Shown here piece after piece: positions 1-7,129 of a stretch of 46,619 bases of DNA. How positions within the stretch are numbered: the first letter of the stretch is position 1; the number at the start of each line of letters is the position of its first letter. The position numbers and the translations under genes are program-made. The notes under the pieces are model-generated. The model was not told the origin of the DNA and did not search any database. It was given only the letters and a program-made list of their open reading frames with translations. Source of the DNA: Actinomycetes bacterium (GTDB taxonomy: Bacteria; Actinomycetota; Acidimicrobiia; IMCC26256; Chersky-534); assembly GCA_025463865.1 (NCBI GenBank), contig JAODBH010000033.1, positions 1 to 46,619 on the forward strand, read 5' to 3'.

Positions 1-205
1 TGACCCGGCGCAACCGGGTCAGCGGGAATCCGACCCCGGTGCCTTCATAGGGTCCGGCATCCTGACGGGACACGACGAGGTCGACGCTCACGCCCAACTC
101 AGGCAGCGCGAGGTAGTTCACGAGCTCCCGGTCTTCGATGACGTCGCGCACGAAGGTCAGGTGCACCGGACAAGGTCCCTCGAGCGACGTGTCCGGCGAA
201 CGCAC
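1..205 (-). CDS. Probable glycosyltransferase, N-terminal fragment (cut by window edge)
   Basis: An open frame on the minus strand runs from a GTG at 205 through the left edge without a stop and encodes about 68 residues. The fragment contains a beta-strand-like VHLTF segment and then LGVSVDLVVSRQ, which resembles the first Rossmann strands of GT-B glycosyltransferases. It starts 10 bp after the stop of the preceding glycosyltransferase gene, in the same direction, so it looks like the next gene of the polysaccharide operon. The start is uncertain, since other GTG codons lie in frame. The catalytic half is outside the window and the family assignment rests mostly on context. Confidence 0.55.
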   Translation of the reverse strand, partial: MRSPDTSLEGPCPVHLTFVRDVIEDRELVNYLALPELGVSVDLVVSRQDAGPYEGTGVGFPLTRLRRV

Positions 206-215
206 GCCGACGCGG

Positions 216-1385
216 TCACCCGGAGCGTGCAATGCGGGTCGCGCCGATCGGCTGCCGGGCCGCGGACGCGGCGAGCGATCCTTTGTCGACCAGCGCCCGC
301 ACCATCTGTTCCGCTCGCACGTCCCAGGTGTTCGCGGCGGCCCAGGCCCGGCGCCGCCGCATCGGCTCGGCATCTCGTGACCGCAGCGCCTCCCGGAGCG
401 TCGACACCCAACCTTCCGGCGACGTCGGGCAGGTCACGAGCTCCGGAAGTTCGAGACACTCACGGATGGGTGTCGACACCACCGGAATGCCGTGCGCGAG
501 GTACTCGTACATCTTGACCGGATTGATCGAGTCGCCGACGAACCCGCGCCGGAACGGAATGACTCCCACGTCGAACGTCGCCAACAGACGACTGGTCTCA
601 TCGAAGTCGATGACGCCGGGCATGACGACGTTCGGAAGGTCGGCCAACCGGCTGAACTCGCGCGCCATGGAGTCCAGCTGACGACCCGCGAAGAAGAACT
701 CGACGTCGGGCATCGATGTCGCCACCTGCTCCACCAACCGCGTGTCGAAGCGCCAGTCCAAGGTCCCCAGATAGCCGACCCTCGAGCTCAGCCGACGCGG
801 CGCGACCGTGGCGACGTCCTGACACGCGTTGGGGACGTTGATGACCTCGTAGCCGGCTGCACGAGCCTCGTCGGCCAGCGTTCGCGCCGTCGCCGTGACC
901 AGGTCTGCGCCCTTCAGCATCTGGGGGAGCGACCGCCGGTACTGCTCGAGGCTGTTCTCGACAAAGGGCGGATCGATCAGATCGACGATCGTCGCGATCG
1001 GCGACAGGCCCAACGTCGAGTAGGGACCGTGGCCCACGCGATAGAGGACGAAGCGCTCGACGCCGATCGAGCGGGCGAACGCGCGCAATTGGCGGGCGAT
1101 CAGGGGCGTCATGTGCCGCCGCAGACGTACCGGCCGCAGCCGCGCAGCCGCTCCGAAATCGACCGCGACGGTGGTCAGCCCGTTGCGATCGTCGAGCGCC
1201 CGTTCCACAGTCGGTCTCCGGGAGGACGACACGAAGCGCGTGGTCAGCACCGGAACCCGTCGGGCGAGCGCTTCCGCGAGCATCTGCTGGCGGGCCGGTA
1301 TGAACGGTCCTTCGTACCGGTCGCACCAATGAAGGATGCCGGTTGCGGCTTCGTGCCTCATCGCCGAGGGCAGCAACGGTTGCAT
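216..1385 (-). CDS. Glycosyltransferase, GT-B fold (family 4-like)
   Basis: This 389-residue protein has the two-domain layout of GT-B retaining glycosyltransferases. The C-terminal half carries the motifs typical of the nucleotide-sugar site: VGYLGTLDWRFD near the domain start, PDVEFFFAGRQ, LPNVVMPGVIDFDE, then KMYEYLAHGIPVVST with the acidic residue expected in the E-x7-E region. It probably transfers a sugar from a nucleotide donor onto a lipid-linked glycan at the inner face of the membrane. It lies 22 bp after the Wzt-like ATPase gene in a leftward operon, which supports a role in building the exported polysaccharide. Donor and linkage cannot be read from the sequence. An internal ATG at about 1361 is an alternative start. 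Confidence 0.88.
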   Translation of the reverse strand: MQPLLPSAMRHEAATGILHWCDRYEGPFIPARQQMLAEALARRVPVLTTRFVSSSRRPTVERALDDRNGLTTVAVDFGAAARLRPVRLRRHMTPLIARQLRAFARSIGVERFVLYRVGHGPYSTLGLSPIATIVDLIDPPFVENSLEQYRRSLPQMLKGADLVTATARTLADEARAAGYEVINVPNACQDVATVAPRRLSSRVGYLGTLDWRFDTRLVEQVATSMPDVEFFFAGRQLDSMAREFSRLADLPNVVMPGVIDFDETSRLLATFDVGVIPFRRGFVGDSINPVKMYEYLAHGIPVVSTPIRECLELPELVTCPTSPEGWVSTLREALRSRDAEPMRRRRAWAAANTWDVRAEQMVRALVDKGSLAASAARQPIGATRIARSG

Positions 1386-1407
1386 CCCGGGCGGGACCCG
1401 TCAGCGG

Positions 1408-2673
1408 TCATATCGCACTCGTGTTGGACCGGGGCGCTGCCACTCCGGAACTGCTGTCTGCTGCGACCATCGAGAAGTCGGAGACCGTGGGACCGTGATT
1501 GGGCTCGAGGGTGCGGATCGCGTGGTGAACGGCGTACGGCAGCACCCGCACCGTGCACGCGGCATCGAGGTAATCGAGAATCTCGTTCGAGCAGAGCACC
1601 ACATCGACGAGATAGTCCCCCGGCTTCAGCCACGGAGACCGGAGCTCGAACAACCACGCCCCGGATCGATGGTCCACCCCGTCGACCCCGGCCCCGACGA
1701 GTCGACCGTCGCAGTGCGCAAGCAGCACGCCCGTGACGCTGTCTCTCACGTGGATCGAAGGCCACACGGTCAGCGCCTGCAGCGTCTCGGATTCCGCCTC
1801 GATCGCGATGCGGACCGGTTCGCCGACCCGCGTCTCCGCCGACAACGATTCGACCTTCGACAATCGCCAGTGCCCGCTGCCTGTCCGAGTTCTCGTCCCG
1901 AGGTCGGCCGGCCCGCTCCCGAGCGTGGCGAGGTAGGACGAGATCAGCTCCTCCGGTGGACCGTCCTGGACCAGATGTCCATCCGAGATTCGCAGCGCCC
2001 GCGTGCACAGGGCGGCAACCGAGTCGAGCTGGTGCGAGACGTAGATCACGGCCCGACCCTCGTCCCCCAGGCTCCCCATCTTCGCGAGGCACCGCTTTTG
2101 GAACTCGGAGTCGCCGACGGAGAGCACCTCGTCCACGAGCAGGATCTCCGTGTCGAGGTGCGCGGCAACCGCGAAGGCGAGCCGCACGTACATGCCGCTC
2201 GAGAACCGCTTCACGGGCGTGTCGAGAAAGCGCTCCACCCCTGCGAACGCCACGATCTCGTCGAAGCGGCGATCGATCTCCTTCGTCCGCATCCCGAGGA
2301 TGGCGCCGTTCAGGTAGACGTTCTCGCGGCCGGTCAGCTCCGGGTGGAAGCCGGTGCCGACCTCGAGCAGGCTCCCGATCCGGCCGTAGAGCCGGATCTC
2401 GCCCTTGGTCGGCGGCGTGATCCGCGACAACAGCTTGAGCAAGGTGCTCTTGCCGGCGCCGTTCCGCCCGATCACGCCGAGGACCTCGCCCTTCGGAACG
2501 TCGAAGCTGACGTCCTGCACCGCCCAGAACGTCTCCCGCTCCTGGCGGGAGAACGGGTGCCGGGCCCGGTCGAGGAGCTGCTCGGCCAGCGTGATGTGGT
2601 GCTCGGCCTGGTGCCGGATCGTGTACGCCTTCGACAAGCCGCGGACGGAGATCGCGAGGTCGCTAGATGACAT
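1408..2673 (-). CDS. Polysaccharide ABC exporter, ATP-binding protein (Wzt/TagH type)
   Basis: The 421-residue protein has an ABC ATPase domain over about residues 1-240, with Walker A GRNGAGKSTLLK, the signature FSSGMYVRLAFA and Walker B ILLVDEVLSVGD. This is the LVDEVLxVGD form seen in teichoic-acid and O-antigen exporters. Residues of about 255-400 form a second beta-rich domain, as in Wzt proteins whose C-terminal domain binds the glycan. It should power export of a lipid-linked polysaccharide with the permease encoded just upstream. Its ATG at 2673 overlaps the end of the permease gene by 11 bp, which implies translational coupling. The C-terminal domain suggests the exporter recognises a particular chain end; this is inferred from the family. 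Confidence 0.93.
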   Translation of the reverse strand: MSSSDLAISVRGLSKAYTIRHQAEHHITLAEQLLDRARHPFSRQERETFWAVQDVSFDVPKGEVLGVIGRNGAGKSTLLKLLSRITPPTKGEIRLYGRIGSLLEVGTGFHPELTGRENVYLNGAILGMRTKEIDRRFDEIVAFAGVERFLDTPVKRFSSGMYVRLAFAVAAHLDTEILLVDEVLSVGDSEFQKRCLAKMGSLGDEGRAVIYVSHQLDSVAALCTRALRISDGHLVQDGPPEELISSYLATLGSGPADLGTRTRTGSGHWRLSKVESLSAETRVGEPVRIAIEAESETLQALTVWPSIHVRDSVTGVLLAHCDGRLVGAGVDGVDHRSGAWLFELRSPWLKPGDYLVDVVLCSNEILDYLDAACTVRVLPYAVHHAIRTLEPNHGPTVSDFSMVAADSSSGVAAPRSNTSAI

Positions 2674-3511
2674 CGGCGAACTTCCGCTCCATGTGCGCGA
2701 AGACGAACGAGCCGACGACGAAGCACGCGATCGCGCACCCGATGCCCCACAACGCCGGGAAGAGGTCCGGTCGTGCGGTGCCGATCACCGCCCAGCGGAA
2801 ACCCTCCAGCAGCCCGGTGAGCGGGTTGAGCTCGTACAGGAACCGCGCCGAGTGCGGGACGTTCGCCAGCGCGTACCCGACGGGGCTGATGAACAGGAGG
2901 AGCTGCGTCGCGACGGGGAGCACGTACTGCACGTCGCGGTACGGCACCATCAGCGCCGCGGCGAGCAGCCCGAAGCCCGACGCCAAGAGGAGCACCGCGG
3001 CCAACCACAGGGGAAGGGTCACCAGGCTCCACCCCGGCGCGACCCCGGCGAGCGGCCAGATCACCGCCATCATCAGCATGCTCACGACGAAGTCGACCAG
3101 CACCGAACCCACGGTGGAGAGCGGCAGCACGAGACGGGGGAAGAAGATCTTCGACACGAGGGCCGAGTTGCCGACGAGCACGGCGCTCATGCGGGTGAGC
3201 ACGCCGCTGAACGCGTTCCACGCCAGCATCCCGGCGAACGCGAACGCGAAGTACGGCACGCCCTGGCTGGAAAGTCCGGCGACGCTGCCGAAGACGAACG
3301 CGAACGCCCCGGCCGTGAGGAGCGGCTGGAGCACCACCCACAGGACGCCGAGGGCCGTCTGGCGATAGCGCAGGGTGAGATCGCGACGGGCGAACCGCAC
3401 GAGCAGGTCGCGGAACTGCCAGAGCTCACGCAGGTTGAACGGCGCCCACCGGCGGGGCGGCCGGATGACCAGCCACGGGCTCGGCTCCGCCGGGACCCCA
3501 GGCGCGGCCAT
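2663..3511 (-). CDS. Polysaccharide ABC exporter, permease (ABC-2, Wzm/TagG type)
   Basis: This 282-residue membrane protein begins with a short amphipathic region and RDLTLRYRQTALGVLWVVLQPL, the hallmark of ABC-2 permeases of the Wzm/TagG group. About six membrane segments follow. I chose the ATG at 3511 because it lies 2 bp after the stop of the copolymerase gene and gives the family's usual length; the open frame upstream of it is only a shadow of that gene. It pairs with the overlapping ATPase gene to form the export channel for the lipid-linked glycan. Confidence 0.93.
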   Translation of the reverse strand: MAAPGVPAEPSPWLVIRPPRRWAPFNLRELWQFRDLLVRFARRDLTLRYRQTALGVLWVVLQPLLTAGAFAFVFGSVAGLSSQGVPYFAFAFAGMLAWNAFSGVLTRMSAVLVGNSALVSKIFFPRLVLPLSTVGSVLVDFVVSMLMMAVIWPLAGVAPGWSLVTLPLWLAAVLLLASGFGLLAAALMVPYRDVQYVLPVATQLLLFISPVGYALANVPHSARFLYELNPLTGLLEGFRWAVIGTARPDLFPALWGIGCAIACFVVGSFVFAHMERKFADVI

Positions 3512-3513
3512 CG

Positions 3514-5307
3514 CTAGGACGCCCCGAACGGCTTGCTCGAACCGGGCTTCGAGCTCGAGTGCCCGTTGCCACTCCCGTTGCCGTTGCCGTTCCCGTTGCC
3601 ATTGCCGGTGGTGGGCGGCCCGAGGGGCAATGCCTGCGTCTTGCGCCACGCCAGCTCCTGCTTGCGCTCGCGCAGATAGTGCGCGGAGGTCTCGGAGCCG
3701 CGGGCCACCTCGTCCTTCCGGCTGGGACGGGTTCCGTTGAGCACCACGCCGAGCGGCGTGATCGGGGAACCGCGCCACGACCGCATCGTGCGGCGGAGCG
3801 CCGCACGTCGCGTGCTTCCGGGCCGTACGACGAGGACGACGCCGTCGACGAGTCCGGTGAGGCTCGCGGCCTCGGACAGGAGCGCGAGCGGCGTGTCGAT
3901 CACGACGAGGTCGGCGCTCGCGGTGAGGGCCTGGATCAACGCGCCGGCGCGGGCGGAGGACAGCAGCTCGGCTGCCCGGGTGCTGAGCAAGGGGGAGGGC
4001 GAGGCCGCGATCGTCGCCGGCAACCAACGGAGGTGCTCGATCCGGGTCTGCATGAGCGCACGGCTGAGCACGGCCGGATCGGAGAGGTCGAGATCGACGT
4101 CCACGAGGAGCTCGGCCAGCCCACGGTCCGGGGTGTTCCCCATCGTCGGCCTCCGGCCGGGAAACAGCTCGCGGTGGACCGTCGGTGCCCGGAGATCGGC
4201 CGATACGAGGATCGTGTTCAGGCCGGAGAGCGCGTACGCGGCCGCGAGGTTCGTGGCCACCGTCGTCTTGCCGTCGCCCGACTGCGGGCTCGTGACCGCG
4301 ATGCTCGCGGGCGAGCCCCGATCGACGGTCCACATCAGGGAGGCCCGGAGCGCGCGCACCGACTCCGCGTACCGGGAGCCGGGCGCGTCGCCCACCCGGA
4401 GCCGACGTTTCCGCAGATTGCGGTCCTTCGGAAGCTCACCGAGGGTGCGGAGGCCCGCGACGTCCTCCACCCACTCCCGGTCCCGCACCTTGGTGTCGAG
4501 CGCCTCACGCAGCGCCGCGAGCCCGATGCCGATGAGGAGCCCGATCAGCGCGCCCTGGAGACCCCGGGTGACCGGCGAGGTGGAGCTGCTCTTCACGGCG
4601 CCCTGCGCGGGAAGCAGGAACTTCACGCCGCTGTCGTGACTCGTGAGGGAGGCCTGGAACTGCTGCTGGTTGGCGAACACCGCTTGGTACTGGCTGAGCC
4701 ACACGGTCTTCGACGTCTCGAAGGCCGTGGTGTCGGGATTGGTCAACCTCGAGATGGCTTCTTGCGCATTGATCTGGCTGATCTGGGACTCGATGTCCTG
4801 CAACTGCTTGTTGGTGCCGGCGATCTGCGCGTTGAGCGCGCCCTCCCGGGTGGTCCACCGGGTGTCGATGACCGATTGGGCCACCGCGTTCGCCACTTTG
4901 GTCGCCTGGTCCGGCGTGGCGGCCGAGGTGTCGATGGTGACGGTGCGCGCGGGGAGGTTCACCGACGCCTTGACGGTCGCGCCCAGCGGCCCGGTGCCGG
5001 TTCCGAGCTTCCTCGCGGCATCGGCCAGAACCTCGGGGGCGGTGGCCTGACGTTGGAACGTGCTGGCCAACACCGTCGAGAGCACCGGGGCTGCGTCACC
5101 CGCGGTCGGTTGGACCGCCAAGGGCAGGGTTCCGTCCGGGCCCACGGCGGGCTCGACGTAGAGCTGCGCGTGCGCCTGATAGCTGGACGACTGGTCGTGG
5201 TGGGCCACGAATCCCGCGACCAGGCCGACGACGATCGCGGCCTGGAGCACGACCCACCACTCACGTCGGACGACATCCAGGTAGCGGCGGATCGCGGCGT
5301 CGGTCAC
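3514..5307 (-). CDS. Wzz-type copolymerase fused to a tyrosine-kinase-like ATPase
   Basis: The 597-residue protein joins an N-terminal chain-length determinant domain (membrane segment at about 17-35, extracytoplasmic region, second segment near 250) to a cytoplasmic P-loop kinase-like domain. That domain has Walker A SPQSGDGKTTVATN, Walker A' ILVSADLRAP and Walker B LVVIDTPLALL. Such proteins control polysaccharide chain length and export. The tail is odd: instead of the tyrosine cluster of BY-kinases it ends in a Gly-Asn repeat and a Ser/Pro/Lys stretch, with a single Tyr (SAHYLRE) nearby. Its GTG start overlaps the stop of the upstream regulator gene as GTGA. Enzymatic kinase activity is therefore doubtful although the ATPase motifs are intact. 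Confidence 0.9.
   Translation of the reverse strand: MTDAAIRRYLDVVRREWWVVLQAAIVVGLVAGFVAHHDQSSSYQAHAQLYVEPAVGPDGTLPLAVQPTAGDAAPVLSTVLASTFQRQATAPEVLADAARKLGTGTGPLGATVKASVNLPARTVTIDTSAATPDQATKVANAVAQSVIDTRWTTREGALNAQIAGTNKQLQDIESQISQINAQEAISRLTNPDTTAFETSKTVWLSQYQAVFANQQQFQASLTSHDSGVKFLLPAQGAVKSSSTSPVTRGLQGALIGLLIGIGLAALREALDTKVRDREWVEDVAGLRTLGELPKDRNLRKRRLRVGDAPGSRYAESVRALRASLMWTVDRGSPASIAVTSPQSGDGKTTVATNLAAAYALSGLNTILVSADLRAPTVHRELFPGRRPTMGNTPDRGLAELLVDVDLDLSDPAVLSRALMQTRIEHLRWLPATIAASPSPLLSTRAAELLSSARAGALIQALTASADLVVIDTPLALLSEAASLTGLVDGVVLVVRPGSTRRAALRRTMRSWRGSPITPLGVVLNGTRPSRKDEVARGSETSAHYLRERKQELAWRKTQALPLGPPTTGNGNGNGNGNGSGNGHSSSKPGSSKPFGAS
3561..3607. repeat. Short tandem repeat (gttgcc/cccgttgcc units) encoding Gly-Asn tail
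   Basis: Units of gttgcc and cccgttgcc repeat within about 47 bp at the 3' end of the copolymerase gene. On the minus strand they encode alternating Gly and Asn. Units of six are in frame, so slippage would change tail length without breaking the gene. Confidence 0.8.
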
Positions 5308-5921
5308 GGGAGCTCCGGCTTCGGTACATCGAGCAGACCGGCATCGAGCGCCCGGGCGACAGCCTGGGACCGGTTGCGAACCCCGAGCTTACGAAAGAGC
5401 AGCCGTTGCGTGTTCTCGACCGTCCGCGGCGAGATCGCGAGTCGCAGCGCGGTCTGCTTCACCGACAATCCAGCTTCGATCGCGAGGAGGATCTCCCGTT
5501 CACGGGCGGTGATCGGTGGAGGACTCTCCGGAGTCGGCCCGCCGCGGGCGTGCAAGGCCTCGACGAGGAGGCCGGCCTGACGCCGCGTGAGCGCGCTCTC
5601 ACCGCGAGCGGCGCGGTCCAGCGTGTCGACGAGCTCCGACGGCGCACACGCCCGTGTCCGCACCGCGCTCGCGCCGGCTTCGATCAGCTCGACCAATCCC
5701 GACCCGGCAGGCTCCTGGACCACGAGTGCCACGGCCGGGCGACCGAGCGCGCGCACCTGCTCCCATTCGGCGACGCCGGGATCGTCGAGCACCAGCACGT
5801 CGGCATCTTGCACGGCCTGGCCGCGAAGGACGCGCAGCGACGCGCGCTCGAGCACGGAGGCGATGGCCTCGGCCCGCAACGGCCGGGGCCCGACCACGGC
5901 GACCGACGGCGCGCCGCTCAC
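5304..5921 (-). CDS. LuxR-family regulator with degenerate receiver domain (copy 1)
   Basis: The 205-residue protein ends in a LuxR-type HTH (about 137-195): ITAREREILLAIEAGLSVKQTALRLAISPRTVENTQRLLFRKLGV. The first 115 residues have the length and strand pattern of a receiver domain, but the acidic pocket after the first strand is replaced by VVGPRPL and the conserved Lys near the end is missing. An Asp pair (LVLDDPG) is present where the phosphorylated Asp would be. It was probably a response regulator that no longer responds to phosphorylation in the standard way. Its start overlaps the stop of the upstream paralogue as GTGA, and its stop overlaps the start of the copolymerase gene, so it is embedded in the polysaccharide operon. 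Confidence 0.88.
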   Translation of the reverse strand: MSGAPSVAVVGPRPLRAEAIASVLERASLRVLRGQAVQDADVLVLDDPGVAEWEQVRALGRPAVALVVQEPAGSGLVELIEAGASAVRTRACAPSELVDTLDRAARGESALTRRQAGLLVEALHARGGPTPESPPPITAREREILLAIEAGLSVKQTALRLAISPRTVENTQRLLFRKLGVRNRSQAVARALDAGLLDVPKPELP

Positions 5922-6547
5922 CCTTGCCCCGCTGCCGTGGCGTCGGTGCTCGTCGCCGGTTCGAGCAGCCCGGCACGGAGCGCGATAGCGACCGCGTGGG
6001 CCTGGTTCTGCACGCCGAGCCGTTCGAAGATCCGCTGCTTGTGCTGCTCGACCGTACGGATGCTGATACCGAGGGCCGCCGCGACACCACCGGACGTGCG
6101 GCCGTCGGCCACGAGCGCGAGCACGCTCCGCTCACGCGGAGTGAGCGGCATGGGCCCGATCGTGGGGCGCGTCCATCGCAACCGCGTGCGGGCTTCGCTG
6201 CCGGCCACCGCGTCGATCAGCGACGCAGGGTCGGCGCTCGTGTCGACCAGCGTGACGAAACCGGCGGCGAGCGCGACGCCCACCAGCGCGGGTGGCAGCG
6301 AGTCGTGCACGCCCACCACCCGCACGTCGGGGAAGCGACGTTCGGCGAACGCAGCCACATCCGATGCGTCGCGCAGATGCACGAGGACCACATCGAACGG
6401 GACGTCGAGCTGGTCGAGCTCACGCAGCGAAGCAACACACGCGACCACCTCGACGGTCGCACCGCCCACGATCAGCGCGAGGCCTTCCCTCAGGATCACT
6501 TCCTGCGCGATCACGGCGAGACGCGACGTGCTGACGGCATCGCTCAC
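5918..6547 (-). CDS. LuxR-family regulator with degenerate receiver domain (copy 2)
   Basis: This 209-residue protein has the same layout as its downstream neighbour: a receiver-like domain and a C-terminal LuxR HTH (LTPRERSVLALVADGRTSGG then AALGISIRTVEQHKQRIF). The phospho-acceptor position reads DVVLVHLRDAS, with His in place of Asp, and the N-terminal acidic pocket is absent (LAVIAQEV). I chose the GTG at 6547, preceded by GGAAGGG on the minus strand; longer frames upstream run into non-coding sequence. It is the first gene of the leftward polysaccharide operon and faces the divergent gap with the repeat array, so it is a good candidate for an operon-specific regulator. The two copies look like an old tandem duplication. 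Confidence 0.87.
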   Translation of the reverse strand: MSDAVSTSRLAVIAQEVILREGLALIVGGATVEVVACVASLRELDQLDVPFDVVLVHLRDASDVAAFAERRFPDVRVVGVHDSLPPALVGVALAAGFVTLVDTSADPASLIDAVAGSEARTRLRWTRPTIGPMPLTPRERSVLALVADGRTSGGVAAALGISIRTVEQHKQRIFERLGVQNQAHAVAIALRAGLLEPATSTDATAAGQG

Positions 6548-6680
6548 GGGCGCACCACCCTTCCGGTGGTCCGAGCGCTGGAGAGGGATGCGTTCCGGTG
6601 CGCTGCGTCCATGGTTCCTACCGATTGACCTGCCGTGACGCGACACGCGAACGGTAGCGGGGATGCTCCGATCGTCAACC

Positions 6681-6706
6681 ACGAGTGCCCGAAGTACGGG
6701 ACTCGT
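6681..6706. promoter_or_regulatory. Inverted repeat, possible operator or hairpin
   Basis: The arms acgagtgcccg and cgggactcgt pair almost perfectly around the centre aagta, with one extra base in the left arm. It lies about 135 bp upstream of the first LuxR gene and 20 bp before the direct-repeat array. It could be a dimeric regulator site or an RNA hairpin in the leader. Confidence 0.5.
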
Positions 6707-6725
6707 CGCCACGGCAAGTGACGTT

Positions 6726-6811
6726 GGGTGCTCTGCGTGCAAAACCCGAGGAATACTCTCCGTGATATAGAGCGAATGCTCTCCGTGGGAATGGAGCGAA
6801 TACTCTCCGTG
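6726..6811. promoter_or_regulatory. Four-copy direct repeat, ~24 bp period (candidate regulator sites)
   Basis: Three near-identical 14-mers (gaatactctccgtg, gaatgctctccgtg, gaatactctccgtg) start at 6751, 6774 and 6798. A weaker copy (gggtgctctgcgtg) starts at 6726. Spacings are 25, 23 and 24 bp, so all sites lie on roughly similar faces of the helix. The array sits in the divergent gap in front of the twin LuxR genes, which suggests cooperative binding by one of them; that link is inference. Confidence 0.6.
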
Positions 6812-7129
6812 AGATCCCGAGCGACGCAGGTATTTCGCCAACTCGCTCGGTGAAAGCCCTGCAGCTTTCCACGATCGAGCGCCTCGATCAACCAGTGAAT
6901 GTGAACAACCAGTTTCACCACACTGATCGTTGGGTGTGAGCCAATACCCGGGGTTCGATACCCGCGCGATCGTTGTGCCGCAAGGGTTCGCGGCTCGCAT
7001 GGGGCACTTACCCGACCCGCGGATATCTGGCGCGTTTGCGGATGAAGATCGTGTTTTAGCCGCGAACTTCGGGCGTTTGAGTGCTAGGAAGCGGCGCAGC
7101 ACTTCCCGAGGGCAGGGGCACGGCACGGG

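Larger units (their letters stand above)
6548..7129. other. Divergent intergenic region of the polysaccharide locus (582 bp)
   Basis: This is the longest gene-free stretch of the window. It separates the leftward operon (first start at 6547) from the rightward glycosyltransferase (start about 7130) and must hold promoters for both. Its base composition is visibly less GC-rich than the flanking genes. It contains a four-copy direct repeat (6726-6811) and an inverted repeat (6681-6706). Short open frames exist but none has a convincing start or recognisable product. I do not see a riboswitch or tRNA. Confidence 0.8.

Noticed and set aside
6960-7120. c-di-GMP or other riboswitch in front of the glycosyltransferase
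   Set aside because: I looked for GEMM-like or other conserved aptamer cores and saw none; only short repeats are present.
6548-7129. CRISPR array from the repeated motif
   Set aside because: Repeats are only 14 bp with near-constant 9-11 bp gaps that are too short to be spacers, and no cas gene is near.
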